This document shows positions 26,827 through 35,043 of a stretch of DNA of 64,000 nt, one piece after another. The DNA comes from Paenibacillus nuruki. Its GTDB lineage: Bacteria > Bacillota > Bacilli > Paenibacillales > Paenibacillaceae. Made by a program: the position numbers and the translations under genes. The first letter of the stretch is position 1. Each line of letters opens with the position of its first letter. The DNA is taken from positions 372,001 to 436,000 of the forward strand of contig NZ_MDER01000086.1 in NCBI RefSeq assembly GCF_001721045.1. The letters run 5' to 3'. Below the pieces are notes generated by a model. It had not been told where the DNA came from. It worked only from the letters and a program-made list of their open reading frames with translations, and made no database searches.

Positions 26827-28878
26827 TTGAAAACCAAACATATTATCATTTACGGGTTGCTTTCTTTTCTGATTGCAAGCGGGCTTGGTCTATATGTATA
26901 TATGCAAAGTCGCTTTCAAGAACAACCAGATACAACGATTCAGAAATATATCAATACGCTACAAACTCAAAATTATGACGAGCTTTATAACTTAATGACA
27001 CCAGAATCATTACAACAATCCGGTATGACCAAAGAACAATTTGTACAAAAATATAAATTAATCTTCGACGGTATGAAAGTTTCTACGATTGAAGTGAATG
27101 CTGGCGCACCCGTTCCTGTGCCTGACGATAAGCATCAATACACATTAAATTATTCAGCTCAAATGAATACATTTCTCGGTAATATTGATCCGAAATATCA
27201 ACTGAAGCTAATCCAGCAAGATAGTGATCATGGCAAAACATGGCGTATCCAGTGGCAACCGTCACTCATTTTACCTGAAATGGAAAAAGGCGATAAAGTG
27301 AAAGTACAGATTCTTCATCCCGAACGTGGTGAAATCCTCGACAAAGATGGATATCCTTTAGCCACCAAAGGCACAATCTTTGAATGGGGAATCGTTCCTG
27401 GCAAATTAGGTACAGATGATACGACTAAAGCAGCTTCTATGACAGCAATCAGTGAGTATTACAAGGTTCCTGAAGCTACGATTGAAAAAGCATTAGGGCA
27501 ATCATGGGTTAAAGACGATTATTTTGTGCCTATAGGTACGACTACAAAACCGGATATTCCGACTGAATTACATGGTGTCTCTATGCAGACCAAAGAAGTA
27601 CGTACTTATCCTCTGGGCACTGCGGCGGCTCATCTGATTGGTTATGTCCGTCAGACGACAGCTGAAGATTTGGAAAAAGATACCGAAGGCTATTACAGTG
27701 CGCAAGATTGGATCGGCAAAGCAGGGCTTGAGCAATCAATGGAAAAGCAATTGCGTGGAACCAAAGGTGGACGTATCGAAATTGTAAATGAAGCCGGTAA
27801 AAGCAAATCGGTGATTGCCGAAGAAAAAGAGGTCAATGGTGAAAATATAACGTTAACGATCAGCTCCTCTTCACAACGAGAACTTTATACCACGATGGCT
27901 AGTGATCAAGATGCCGGTTCAGCTGTATTAATGAATCCAACCAACGGCAAGTTGCTTGCTCTCGTGAGCACTCCTGCTTACGATCCCAACCAAATGGTAA
28001 CTGGCTTATCTGAAGCAGAGTGGGATGCCTATTCAAATGATCCAAATTTACCTTTTACCAATCGCTTCACCAATCGTTATGCTCCTGGCTCGGTATTCAA
28101 AGCCATTACAGCGGCAGCAGGCTTAACCGAAAAAGTCACTACACCGGATAAAGTGCATACGATTCAAGGATTACAATGGCGCAAAGATAATAGTTGGGGT
28201 GGCTATTACGTCACTCGTGTCAAAGATGTGCTACAAGTCAATATGAATGATGCACTGATGTATTCAGATAATATTTATTTTGCTCAAGAAGCAGTCGAAA
28301 TGGGTAAAGCCAAATTTATCGAAGGCATTCAGAAGTTCGGCTTTGATACTCAGTTTGGATTAGATGCTCTATATCTGAAGCCAAGTCAGTATGCGAATAA
28401 AGATCATTTGGCATTGGATTCAGAAGTTCTTTTAGCTGATACGGCTTATGGACAAGGCGAGATGTTAATGTCTCCGATTCATTTAGCGGCTTCATTCACA
28501 CCTTTTATTACAGAAGGCACATTAATCAGCCCTATTTTGTTTGAAAATCAAGCATTAAACAGGGCTACACCTGCGAATAAACGTATTATTACGCCAGAAG
28601 TAGCTGATACAGTCAAAAACGCTTTGCTACAAGTCGTTAGCAATTCAGGCGGAACGGCTCATGCTCTAGCTGATCTTCCTTATCAAGTTGCCGCCAAAAC
28701 CGGTACAGCCGAATTAAAATTAGCCAAAGGTGAACAGGGTCAGGAGAATGGATTTGTGATTACATTTGATACTAAGTCTTCCTTTGTACTGGCTGCGGTG
28801 ATTGAAAAGGTGAACGGCCGGGGTGGCAGTCATTATGTCGTGAACAAGCTTCATCCATTTTTGCAACAGTATCGTTAA
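26827..28878 (+). CDS. PBP3-like penicillin-binding transpeptidase with MecA-N domain
   Basis: Class B penicillin-binding protein. The TTG at 26827 is chosen because TGAGGTG ends six bases before it; the in-frame GTG at 26818 has no ribosome site. The 683-residue chain has one N-terminal membrane helix (4-25), a MecA-N NTF2-like domain (about 30-140, TTIQKYINTLQTQNYDELYNLM), a dimerisation domain and the transpeptidase with S422-x-x-K425 (APGSVFK), S480-D-N and K624-T-G. This order is that of B. subtilis PBP3 and S. aureus MecA. It cross-links peptidoglycan outside the membrane. It is divergent from the FHA-ABC operon. Confidence 0.9.
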   Translation: MKTKHIIIYGLLSFLIASGLGLYVYMQSRFQEQPDTTIQKYINTLQTQNYDELYNLMTPESLQQSGMTKEQFVQKYKLIFDGMKVSTIEVNAGAPVPVPDDKHQYTLNYSAQMNTFLGNIDPKYQLKLIQQDSDHGKTWRIQWQPSLILPEMEKGDKVKVQILHPERGEILDKDGYPLATKGTIFEWGIVPGKLGTDDTTKAASMTAISEYYKVPEATIEKALGQSWVKDDYFVPIGTTTKPDIPTELHGVSMQTKEVRTYPLGTAAAHLIGYVRQTTAEDLEKDTEGYYSAQDWIGKAGLEQSMEKQLRGTKGGRIEIVNEAGKSKSVIAEEKEVNGENITLTISSSSQRELYTTMASDQDAGSAVLMNPTNGKLLALVSTPAYDPNQMVTGLSEAEWDAYSNDPNLPFTNRFTNRYAPGSVFKAITAAAGLTEKVTTPDKVHTIQGLQWRKDNSWGGYYVTRVKDVLQVNMNDALMYSDNIYFAQEAVEMGKAKFIEGIQKFGFDTQFGLDALYLKPSQYANKDHLALDSEVLLADTAYGQGEMLMSPIHLAASFTPFITEGTLISPILFENQALNRATPANKRIITPEVADTVKNALLQVVSNSGGTAHALADLPYQVAAKTGTAELKLAKGEQGQENGFVITFDTKSSFVLAAVIEKVNGRGGSHYVVNKLHPFLQQYR

Positions 28879-28892
28879 GCATAATCATCATA

Positions 28893-28932
28893 GATGTTGT
28901 CTAGAATCAATCGTTCTAGACAGCATTTTTTT
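28893..28932 (+). terminator. Intrinsic terminator after the PBP gene
   Basis: ATGTTGTCTAGAA pairs with TTCTAGACAGCAT (one G-T pair), with a 7-base loop and a following run of T. Confidence 0.88.
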
Positions 28933-28982
28933 GTCTAATCTTTTATTCGTTTTGGCATAAAGAAACATATCTTCCAATTATA

Positions 28983-29032
28983 TTGTAACTGTCTGAGCGA
29001 TATAGTATAGTCAAGGGGCAAGACACTATACT
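28983..29032 (+). promoter_or_regulatory. Promoter and operator-like palindrome of the methionine-rich gene
   Basis: TTGTAA (28983-28988), 17 bases, TATAGT (29006-29011) forms a fair vegetative promoter. AGTATAGT (29004-29011) and ACTATACT (29025-29032) are perfect inverted copies 13 bases apart that cover the -10 and the expected start of transcription and end just before the ribosome site. A repressor would block transcription here; alternatively the pair forms a stem in the leader. Confidence 0.6.
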
Positions 29033-29048
29033 TTGAGGAGATGAGCCA

Positions 29049-29273
29049 ATGGATAAAATGTGTATGCAAATGATGATGGGTATGTCTATGGAAGATATGA
29101 TGAGCAAAATGACTAACATGAACATGATGATGACACAATGTAAAAACATGGACATGAACATGAAAGATATGGGCATGGATATGGATATGATGATGAGTAA
29201 ATTGCAAGAGTGCGACGAAATGATGACTTCTATGATGACAATGATGCGCGACATGAAACAAGCTAGCATGTAA
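29049..29273 (+). CDS. Methionine-rich small protein (32 of 74 residues Met)
   Basis: Not a recognised family. The 74-residue chain holds 32 Met (43%), three Cys (5, 31, 55) about 25 apart, and otherwise mainly Asp, Lys, Asn, Ser and Thr; it has no aromatic residue and no signal peptide. It reads as about two and a half copies of a unit: MSMEDMMSKMTNMNMMMTQC, then a second copy ending in MSKLQEC, then DEMMTSMMTMMRDM. Met clusters with spaced Cys are typical ligands for Cu(I) or Ag(I), so a soluble copper buffer is a fair guess. Some spore or stress proteins are also Met-rich. GAGGAG lies 8 bases before the ATG, a promoter with a palindrome is upstream and a terminator downstream, all arguing for a true gene. 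Low-complexity origin by repeat expansion is possible. Confidence 0.8.
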   Translation: MDKMCMQMMMGMSMEDMMSKMTNMNMMMTQCKNMDMNMKDMGMDMDMMMSKLQECDEMMTSMMTMMRDMKQASM

Positions 29274-29308
29274 TTCACAATATCCATGTGAAATACAGCT
29301 AGCTTGTT
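29257..29308 (+). repeat. Nested inverted repeat at the 3' end of the methionine-rich gene
   Basis: AACAAGCTAGC (29257-29267, inside the last codons) is perfectly complementary to GCTAGCTTGTT (29298-29308). Inside the loop TTCACA pairs with TGTGAA. There is no T-run after it, so it looks more like an mRNA-end stabilising structure than a terminator. Confidence 0.6.
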
Positions 29309-29360
29309 GTGTTTAATCAGATCTACGAAATCCAATTACTTATTTCATCTATTATTACTT

Positions 29361-29397
29361 GTGTCAGATCATGTGCGAAATGATCTGGCACTTTTTT
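29361..29397 (+). terminator. Intrinsic terminator
   Basis: GTGTCAGATCAT pairs with ATGATCTGGCAC, followed by six T. It ends the methionine-rich transcript before the convergent small gene at 29419. Confidence 0.85.
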
Positions 29398-29418
29398 GTA
29401 TACATACAGTGTAAAGTA

Positions 29419-29772
29419 TTAACATTCTATATTAGAAGTTTCGGATTTAATTTGACGAGATACATCAATGCGTTGCATTTTAAGCTCCCACATTTGTTCC
29501 AATAAGCGCTGCTTATCTGCATCATCTTTACTGGCTCGGATCGAATAATAGATTTCGGTAAGTCTGGAATTGATCTTATCAAATTGTCTCCACAGGTCTT
29601 CGGTTGTTGCCCATTCCTGTTGCGTTTCTTCTGAAGCGTTCAACTTGCGCATCGATTCCAAAATCTCCTCTTGCCACTGTCCATCATCCAATTGGATCGC
29701 GTAATTCAATAGATCCAAATAATCATCATTACGTTCGGAAATCATTGCTTGAATACGATTCACAGTTACCAT
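29419..29772 (-). CDS. Small helical protein of unknown function
   Basis: About 117 residues, soluble, acidic, and mainly helical (VNRIQAMISERNDDYLDLLNYAIQ, then KINSRLTEIYYSIRASKDDADKQRLLEQMWELKMQRIDVSRQI), with likely coiled coil in the second half. No family recognised. AAAAGG lies 9 bases before the ATG at 29772; the ATG three codons earlier has the same site directly against it and is less likely. It faces the methionine-rich gene tail to tail. Confidence 0.6.
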   Translation of the reverse strand: MVTVNRIQAMISERNDDYLDLLNYAIQLDDGQWQEEILESMRKLNASEETQQEWATTEDLWRQFDKINSRLTEIYYSIRASKDDADKQRLLEQMWELKMQRIDVSRQIKSETSNIEC

Positions 29773-30027
29773 CACCTTCATCCTTTTCTATATACCAAGT
29801 ATTATACTCGGAATATACGGCTTTGCAATAGTTAAAGATCATTTTTTGAAATTTTTTTGCTTATTTTTAATATTCGTACTATCCATTCATTCCATAACAT
29901 ACAAAAAAAGCATCTACCTGTGGCAGACACTTCTGATTTATGCTTTATTTTATGACTACTCTATTATGATTCACATACTCCTATGTAAGAGCAGTACAGA
30001 CGATATTACTTCGTTGTACCTGATGAT

Positions 30028-30201
30028 CTAATCACGCTTATGATTGATCTCGCGCTGGTTTTGATGCCATTCTTTTACCATCGTATGATAAAAGCTACTT
30101 TCTTGACGGCTTAGACCATTTTTGTTGTTTTTAATCGTCATCGTTTCAATATTGCGTCGTAAAATCTCATTTTGGCGTTCTAATACTACTGTTGAGTTCA
30201 A
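30028..30201 (-). CDS. Small charged protein of unknown function
   Basis: A TTG start at 30201 is preferred, because TTGGAGGG ends seven bases upstream; a longer reading would begin within that ribosome site. The 57-residue product (MNSTVVLERQNEILRRNIETM, ending KEWHQNQREINHKRD) is basic and helical with no membrane segment. No family recognised; short Gln/Arg/Asn-rich proteins like this are common in sporulating Bacillota. Reality rests mainly on the strong ribosome site. Confidence 0.5.
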   Translation of the reverse strand: MNSTVVLERQNEILRRNIETMTIKNNKNGLSRQESSFYHTMVKEWHQNQREINHKRD

Positions 30202-30399
30202 TGTATTTCCCTCCAATTAATAGTGATCATTTCAACTAGAGTAAAGTATATCGAATATGCCAACAGATGGAAACTTGGCTTAGCACGCCAGAATAAGTGT
30301 GATGTGGACTGAGCTTGGATAAACGCTTTCTCATCTACCGTGTCCATACAATTACGCCATGATCCTGCTTTTAACAGCTACATACGATTGTGATCACTA

Positions 30400-30645
30400 T
30401 TATGTCCATGCCCAGAAAAATCCGTCTCGATCCCATGCGACTCTACCTGCATGGTGCTTGCGAAAAGCTTTTTTGATTTCTTTGGACAATGAGACATTTC
30501 CACTTTCACTTGTAAATATATACTCTTCTCCATGCTCTGCACGTACATAAGCAATCGCATCTTCTTGCTTTAATGTACCGTTGTTTTTGATCTGTTCTAC
30601 CATCCATTCAGCGATATGCTGTTCGATCGTTGTTGAATCTGTCAT
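30400..30645 (-). CDS. Small conserved hypothetical protein (DUF6953-like)
   Basis: An 81-residue soluble protein: IEQHIAEWMVEQIKNNGTLKQEDAIAYVR, then GEEYIFTSESGNVSLSKEIKKAFRKH and an end with VAWDRDGFFWAW. This resembles a family of small Bacillus proteins of about 80-90 residues with a winged-helix-like layout (tentatively DUF6953). AAAGGGG precedes the ATG. It is a single gene; role unknown. Confidence 0.65.
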   Translation of the reverse strand: MTDSTTIEQHIAEWMVEQIKNNGTLKQEDAIAYVRAEHGEEYIFTSESGNVSLSKEIKKAFRKHHAGRVAWDRDGFFWAWT

Positions 30646-30783
30646 TTGTTTTGTCCCCTTTATCTGGTCGCTCTAAGATTGGCTTGTATATTTATGAAAC
30701 CATTGTGTTCCTCTCAGAGTAGTATACGTTAATAACGATACTTTGCAAAAAGATTTCGATATCTGTCAAAGGAGTGACCTACC

Positions 30784-31227
30784 ATGAAAAAAGGATTATT
30801 GTTACTTATTTTGAGTATAAGCTTGCTATCGGGTTGTTCTGCACTCGATCAAGTCAATCAATCCGTCAATTATGTGAGTGAAGCAACATCTTATATCGAT
30901 CAAGCTTCTCAATTTTCTAGCCAACTTCCTGAAATGACACAACAAGCTGTGGTCGATACAGAAGCACGAACTCAACTGGTGCAAGAGTTACAGCAAATGC
31001 AGACTCAGATCAATCAATTCGCCAATCTTGAAGCCCCTGGTTTTGCTCAAGATCTGCATCAGAAGCTTGTTGGTTATAACGAAACATTAGGTACAGAGAT
31101 CAACGGACTGATCGATCAAGTTCAAGCCGGACAGATTACACTAGAAAAAGTAAATAACTCGCAGATTTTTCAGACAATCGATCAGATTAATGGGCTGATG
31201 AATCAGTTCCAGCAGTTAGGGCAGTAA
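30784..31227 (+). CDS. Small lipoprotein (DUF6376-like)
   Basis: A 147-residue lipoprotein: signal MKKGLLLLILSISLLSGC with lipidated Cys18, then an almost wholly helical Gln-rich mature part (VNQSVNYVSEATSYIDQASQF, LVQELQQMQTQINQFANLEAP, NEINGL-like repeats). It is similar to the DUF6376 lipoproteins of Bacillus; function unknown. AAAGGAG lies upstream of the ATG and a strong terminator follows, making it a one-gene unit. Confidence 0.72.
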   Translation: MKKGLLLLILSISLLSGCSALDQVNQSVNYVSEATSYIDQASQFSSQLPEMTQQAVVDTEARTQLVQELQQMQTQINQFANLEAPGFAQDLHQKLVGYNETLGTEINGLIDQVQAGQITLEKVNNSQIFQTIDQINGLMNQFQQLGQ

Positions 31228-31288
31228 TTTAAATACGATTTTGAGTTATACCCGTATAAATCAAACGCTTAATATATTTGGATATCGC

Positions 31289-31330
31289 AAAAAAACCTTC
31301 ACTGCATAATAGAGCAGTAAAGGTTTTTTT
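31289..31330. terminator. Bidirectional intrinsic terminator
   Basis: AAAAAAACCTTCACTGC pairs with GCAGTAAAGGTTTTTTT around an 8-base loop, between the lipoprotein gene and the convergent DUF4870 gene. Confidence 0.9.
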
Positions 31331-31368
31331 GTGATTTCTGTATACCTATTGAACTGTGAAGTTATTTT

Positions 31369-31704
31369 TTATTTAAGCAATTGAACATTACCCATCAATG
31401 GCAACGGTTTGCGTTCGCCTTTAGAAGCATTAACAATACCGATAATCATAAATGCGAAAATAGCTAAGCTTACAAAAGGAAGTAACAATCCTAAAAATGG
31501 AATAATGGAGAATACTAAATTTGCCGCTACAGCGACTAAAAATAACGTTAATCCTTGATTCGCATGATACATGGCAAATGGTGAATTACGAGCAGCAAGC
31601 AAAGGAATAAAGAAGATGATATACGCTAAAATAGCCATCACTTTATTGTCTTGCACATCTTTAGAATCGTTTTGAGGATACGGTGGTGGTTGAAAGTCGG
31701 ACAT
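31369..31704 (-). CDS. DUF4870 / Tic20-like membrane protein
   Basis: A 111-residue membrane protein: a Pro-rich N-terminus (FQPPPYPQND), then VMAILAYIIFFIPLLAA, the family motif FAMYHANQGLTLFLVAVAANLV, and two further helices ending in IIGIVNASKGERKPLPLMG. DUF4870 proteins have a Tic20-like four-helix fold and no established function. AAAGGGG lies before the ATG; the downstream terminator is shared. Confidence 0.82.
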   Translation of the reverse strand: MSDFQPPPYPQNDSKDVQDNKVMAILAYIIFFIPLLAARNSPFAMYHANQGLTLFLVAVAANLVFSIIPFLGLLLPFVSLAIFAFMIIGIVNASKGERKPLPLMGNVQLLK

Positions 31705-31899
31705 TGATTAACCCCTTTTCTTATCATGTAAGTGGCAATTCCCGATTAGCGGCAGTCTGGAAGTTGGTTAGTGCATATGATATGTATTCTTTGCCTCATA
31801 TTGAAAATCACCCAAATTATAACATTACTGTGTTCACTTGAGTAGGTAAAAAATGACTTATCGTTACTTTTATTTTGTGCGATTTGTTAAATGATAAAC

Positions 31900-31926
31900 A
31901 AAAAGACGCTCCTGAGAGCGCCTTAT
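31900..31926 (-). terminator. Intrinsic terminator of the efflux operon
   Basis: On the minus strand AAGGCGCTC pairs with GAGCGTCTT over a 4-base loop, followed by T-run. It directly follows the RND gene stop. Confidence 0.8.
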
Positions 31927-31946
31927 CATCTGTTGATCAATTCTAT

Positions 31947-34900
31947 TTATACTTTTGCTTCTTTTGCCAACTTGCGTTGTTTTCTTTTCTCTTGTGAACG
32001 AATCAGTACCATATAGAGTGAAGGTACGACTAACAGAGTTAATACCGTAGAGAATAATAAGCCGAAAATAATCGCTATTGCAAGCGGGCGGAACAACAAT
32101 TCTCCTACCGTCGCCATTGGAATCAAAGCGACAATCGCTGCAAGTGAAGTCAAAAGAATCGGGCGGAATCTTGCCGAAGCCGCTAAAATAATCGCTTCTT
32201 TCAATTCTTTGCCTTCCTTACGCGCATCTTCGATAAATTCAATCAATACGATACCATTCCGTACAACGATCCCTGCTAAGGAGATCACACCCATCATCGA
32301 CATAAATCCGATCGGTGTTCGGGTAATAAATAATCCCAGTACTCCTCCTGCCGCCGCTAGATACACTGTTGTCATAATAATCACAGGAATCCAGAGGGAG
32401 TAGAATTGCATTGTAATCAGAATAATAATCAACATAATCACGACGATAAATAATTTACCGAGATCGACAAAGATATCACTTTGTTTGGATGTTTCTCCGC
32501 CCGTTTCCCATTTGTAGCCATCAGGGAACGATACACCTGCCATTTTAGTCTGCACATCGCCCATCACTTCTGTAGCGGTACGACCAGATACATCTGCTTC
32601 AATCGTATTCACGCGCTCCAGATTGTAATGATTGATTTGCTTAATTGAGAAGGAAGGCTTCATCTCTCCGATCTGAGAAAGGGGAACCTGTACACCTGCT
32701 TCATTGGTCACATTGGCTTGACGGAATAACGTTTCTGCATTGAGCTTGGTAGAGTCTTTCATATAGATCTTCATATCTATTAACTCTTTACCTGTATCAA
32801 AGTCGCCTACTTTTACCCCTGTACCCATCATTAATAAGGTTTGAGTTAAGTTTTTGTATGTGACTTGATATTGATCCATTGCTGCTTGATTCACTACAAA
32901 ATCCAGTGAATAGCTTTCGATGCCCATCGTATCACTCACATTGGTAGCCCCATTGGTTGAAGCCACGATACCTTTTACCTGATCGGTAAGTTTACGAATT
33001 TCAGCCAAGTCATTCCCTGAAATACGAATCGATACCGGCTTACCTACAGGGATACCAAGCTCTGTCATACTGACAGAAGTCGTGACTGCCGGGAAGTCTT
33101 TCTTCAATGCTGTTGCCCATTGTGTAGACGCCGTAGCTACATTTAACTTGTCTTTGTCTCCTGTTAATACGACAGCTCCTTGATTGGTTCCATAACTATC
33201 TACACTTGTAATATTAGAAAATAGTGGCGCCGCTGTCCCTCCAGCCGAAGAAGACACTTTTGTTACACCCGGCTGTTTTTTAACCCATGCCGCCATTTTC
33301 TGTACGGTATCATTCGTTTCTTCGATCGATGTTCCTGAAGGCATCTGCACACTGATTGTAAGCTCTGCATTGTCTGATTTAGGGAACAATTCTACAGGCG
33401 TGAATAACACCAATACATACGCTAAGGTACTAAATAAAAGTCCCAAGATAGCGACGAACACAGGACGTTTCAAAATGTTAGGCATCACTCGATGCGCATA
33501 AACATCGGTGGCACCTTGAATCTGTTTGCCTAGTAAACCAGATGGTTTATTACTACGTGTCGCTTTGCCTTTTTTCAATTGACGGGTCTCATACCATTCA
33601 CGGAAAATAGGAATAATCGTTAATGACATCACCATGGAAGCCAACATCGCTAATGAAATAATCACGGGAATCGGACGAATAAATTCTCCAATATCACCTG
33701 TAAGTAATAATAATGGAGCAAATGCAGCAATTGTCGCTAAGGTAGCGGTCAGAATAGAGATCGCCACTTCTTTGGTTCCATTGACTGCTGCTTCGCTCGG
33801 GCTTTCTCCATGACTTAATCGCCGTTCGATATTATCGTTGACTACTACAGCGTCATCGACCAGTATACCGAGTACAATGATCAAACCTACAACCGTCATC
33901 TGATTGAGCGTAATCCCCATCGAAGGCAGTAAGATCATGGCTATCGCTATTGATACGGGAATCGCCAAAGCCACAAATAACGAAGTCAGCATATTTAAGC
34001 CAAGCATACAGATCACAACAACTACAGCAATCGCAATTAAAGTCTCTTCCGTTAAAGCATGGAAAATACGATCGGTTTCATCTTTTTGTGCAAATAACGA
34101 AGTCACTTTTACATTGGCAGGTAATGTTTTTTGAAGTTCTGTCATTTTGGTATTTACACGTTCATACATTGTAGGTACATCAGAGCCTACTTCGCTGCTA
34201 ATCTTAATCGCAATCGAAGGAACACCATTATAATAAGAAAGGTATTCTGCTTTGGCATGGCTCATCTGCACATTCGCTACATCTTCCAGATACACAGGCA
34301 CTTTGGTATCTGAACGATATACCACGATTTTTTTGAGTTTATTTACATCGTAACTAAGCGGTACATTCAATTCATAACTCCGTGTACCATTATCAATCGT
34401 TCCTGTTGGTACTCGATCATTAGAAGACTGGATCGCTTGCAAAATACTTTCCCAGGCGATTCCGTACTGCTGTAATTTATTCATATCGGCATCGATGCGT
34501 ACTTGTTGCTCCGGAATACCATCAATCACCACATCTGTTACACCTTCAACCGAACGCAATTGATCTTCCCATGTGTGCATCAAGTCATTCAATGCCCAAA
34601 TATCATCAGTAGACTTACCATATAATGCAAAAGATTGAACAAACGATTTGGTTAAATTATCATTTACAATCGGCTTATCTGCATCATCTGGTAAATCGGC
34701 TTCTACATCTTGAATTTTTTTGCGCAAATCATTCCAGACTGTCTCTGCATCCGCATCGGGTTGTGCTTCGATTAAGATCGACGATACCCCTGCGCTGGAT
34801 GTAGATGTAACGGTTTTGAGATTAGGTACTTCTTTGATTTTTTGCTCTAAAATCTTGGTGACTGTCTGCTCGACTCGATCTGGATTAGCACCCGCATAGA

Positions 34901-35042
34901 CTGTCGTCACCATCGCTTGTTTGACTACAACGTCTGGCATTAATTGCTTTGGTAATTGAAGTCCACTGGCTACACCTACAATAATAAGAACAATAAAAAA
35001 CAACAGCGTGATTTTGCGCTTTTTGACGATATAATTAATCAT
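31947..35042 (-). CDS. RND-family efflux permease
   Basis: A 1031-residue AcrB/SwrC-type transporter: helix 1 (KRKITLLFFIVLIIVGVASG), two large extracytoplasmic loops and twelve membrane helices in two repeats. The proton-relay pair D396-D397 is seen in GILVDDAVVVNDNIERR. In Gram-positive bacteria such pumps work without an outer-membrane channel, exporting detergents, lipopeptides or lipids; B. subtilis SwrC exports surfactin. The ATG at 35042 has AGAAGGGG seven bases upstream; an in-frame extension to 35078 inside the adaptor gene has no support. It begins one base after the adaptor gene ends and is the last gene of the TetR-regulated operon. Confidence 0.92.
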   Translation of the reverse strand: MINYIVKKRKITLLFFIVLIIVGVASGLQLPKQLMPDVVVKQAMVTTVYAGANPDRVEQTVTKILEQKIKEVPNLKTVTSTSSAGVSSILIEAQPDADAETVWNDLRKKIQDVEADLPDDADKPIVNDNLTKSFVQSFALYGKSTDDIWALNDLMHTWEDQLRSVEGVTDVVIDGIPEQQVRIDADMNKLQQYGIAWESILQAIQSSNDRVPTGTIDNGTRSYELNVPLSYDVNKLKKIVVYRSDTKVPVYLEDVANVQMSHAKAEYLSYYNGVPSIAIKISSEVGSDVPTMYERVNTKMTELQKTLPANVKVTSLFAQKDETDRIFHALTEETLIAIAVVVVICMLGLNMLTSLFVALAIPVSIAIAMILLPSMGITLNQMTVVGLIIVLGILVDDAVVVNDNIERRLSHGESPSEAAVNGTKEVAISILTATLATIAAFAPLLLLTGDIGEFIRPIPVIISLAMLASMVMSLTIIPIFREWYETRQLKKGKATRSNKPSGLLGKQIQGATDVYAHRVMPNILKRPVFVAILGLLFSTLAYVLVLFTPVELFPKSDNAELTISVQMPSGTSIEETNDTVQKMAAWVKKQPGVTKVSSSAGGTAAPLFSNITSVDSYGTNQGAVVLTGDKDKLNVATASTQWATALKKDFPAVTTSVSMTELGIPVGKPVSIRISGNDLAEIRKLTDQVKGIVASTNGATNVSDTMGIESYSLDFVVNQAAMDQYQVTYKNLTQTLLMMGTGVKVGDFDTGKELIDMKIYMKDSTKLNAETLFRQANVTNEAGVQVPLSQIGEMKPSFSIKQINHYNLERVNTIEADVSGRTATEVMGDVQTKMAGVSFPDGYKWETGGETSKQSDIFVDLGKLFIVVIMLIIILITMQFYSLWIPVIIMTTVYLAAAGGVLGLFITRTPIGFMSMMGVISLAGIVVRNGIVLIEFIEDARKEGKELKEAIILAASARFRPILLTSLAAIVALIPMATVGELLFRPLAIAIIFGLLFSTVLTLLVVPSLYMVLIRSQEKRKQRKLAKEAKV

Positions 35043-35043
35043 G

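Noticed and set aside
28935-29335. Histidine-rich and isoleucine/methionine-rich frames on the minus strand opposite the methionine-rich gene
   Set aside because: They are shadows of the ATG/GAT-rich coding strand; no ribosome site, and the plus strand has promoter, ribosome site and terminator.
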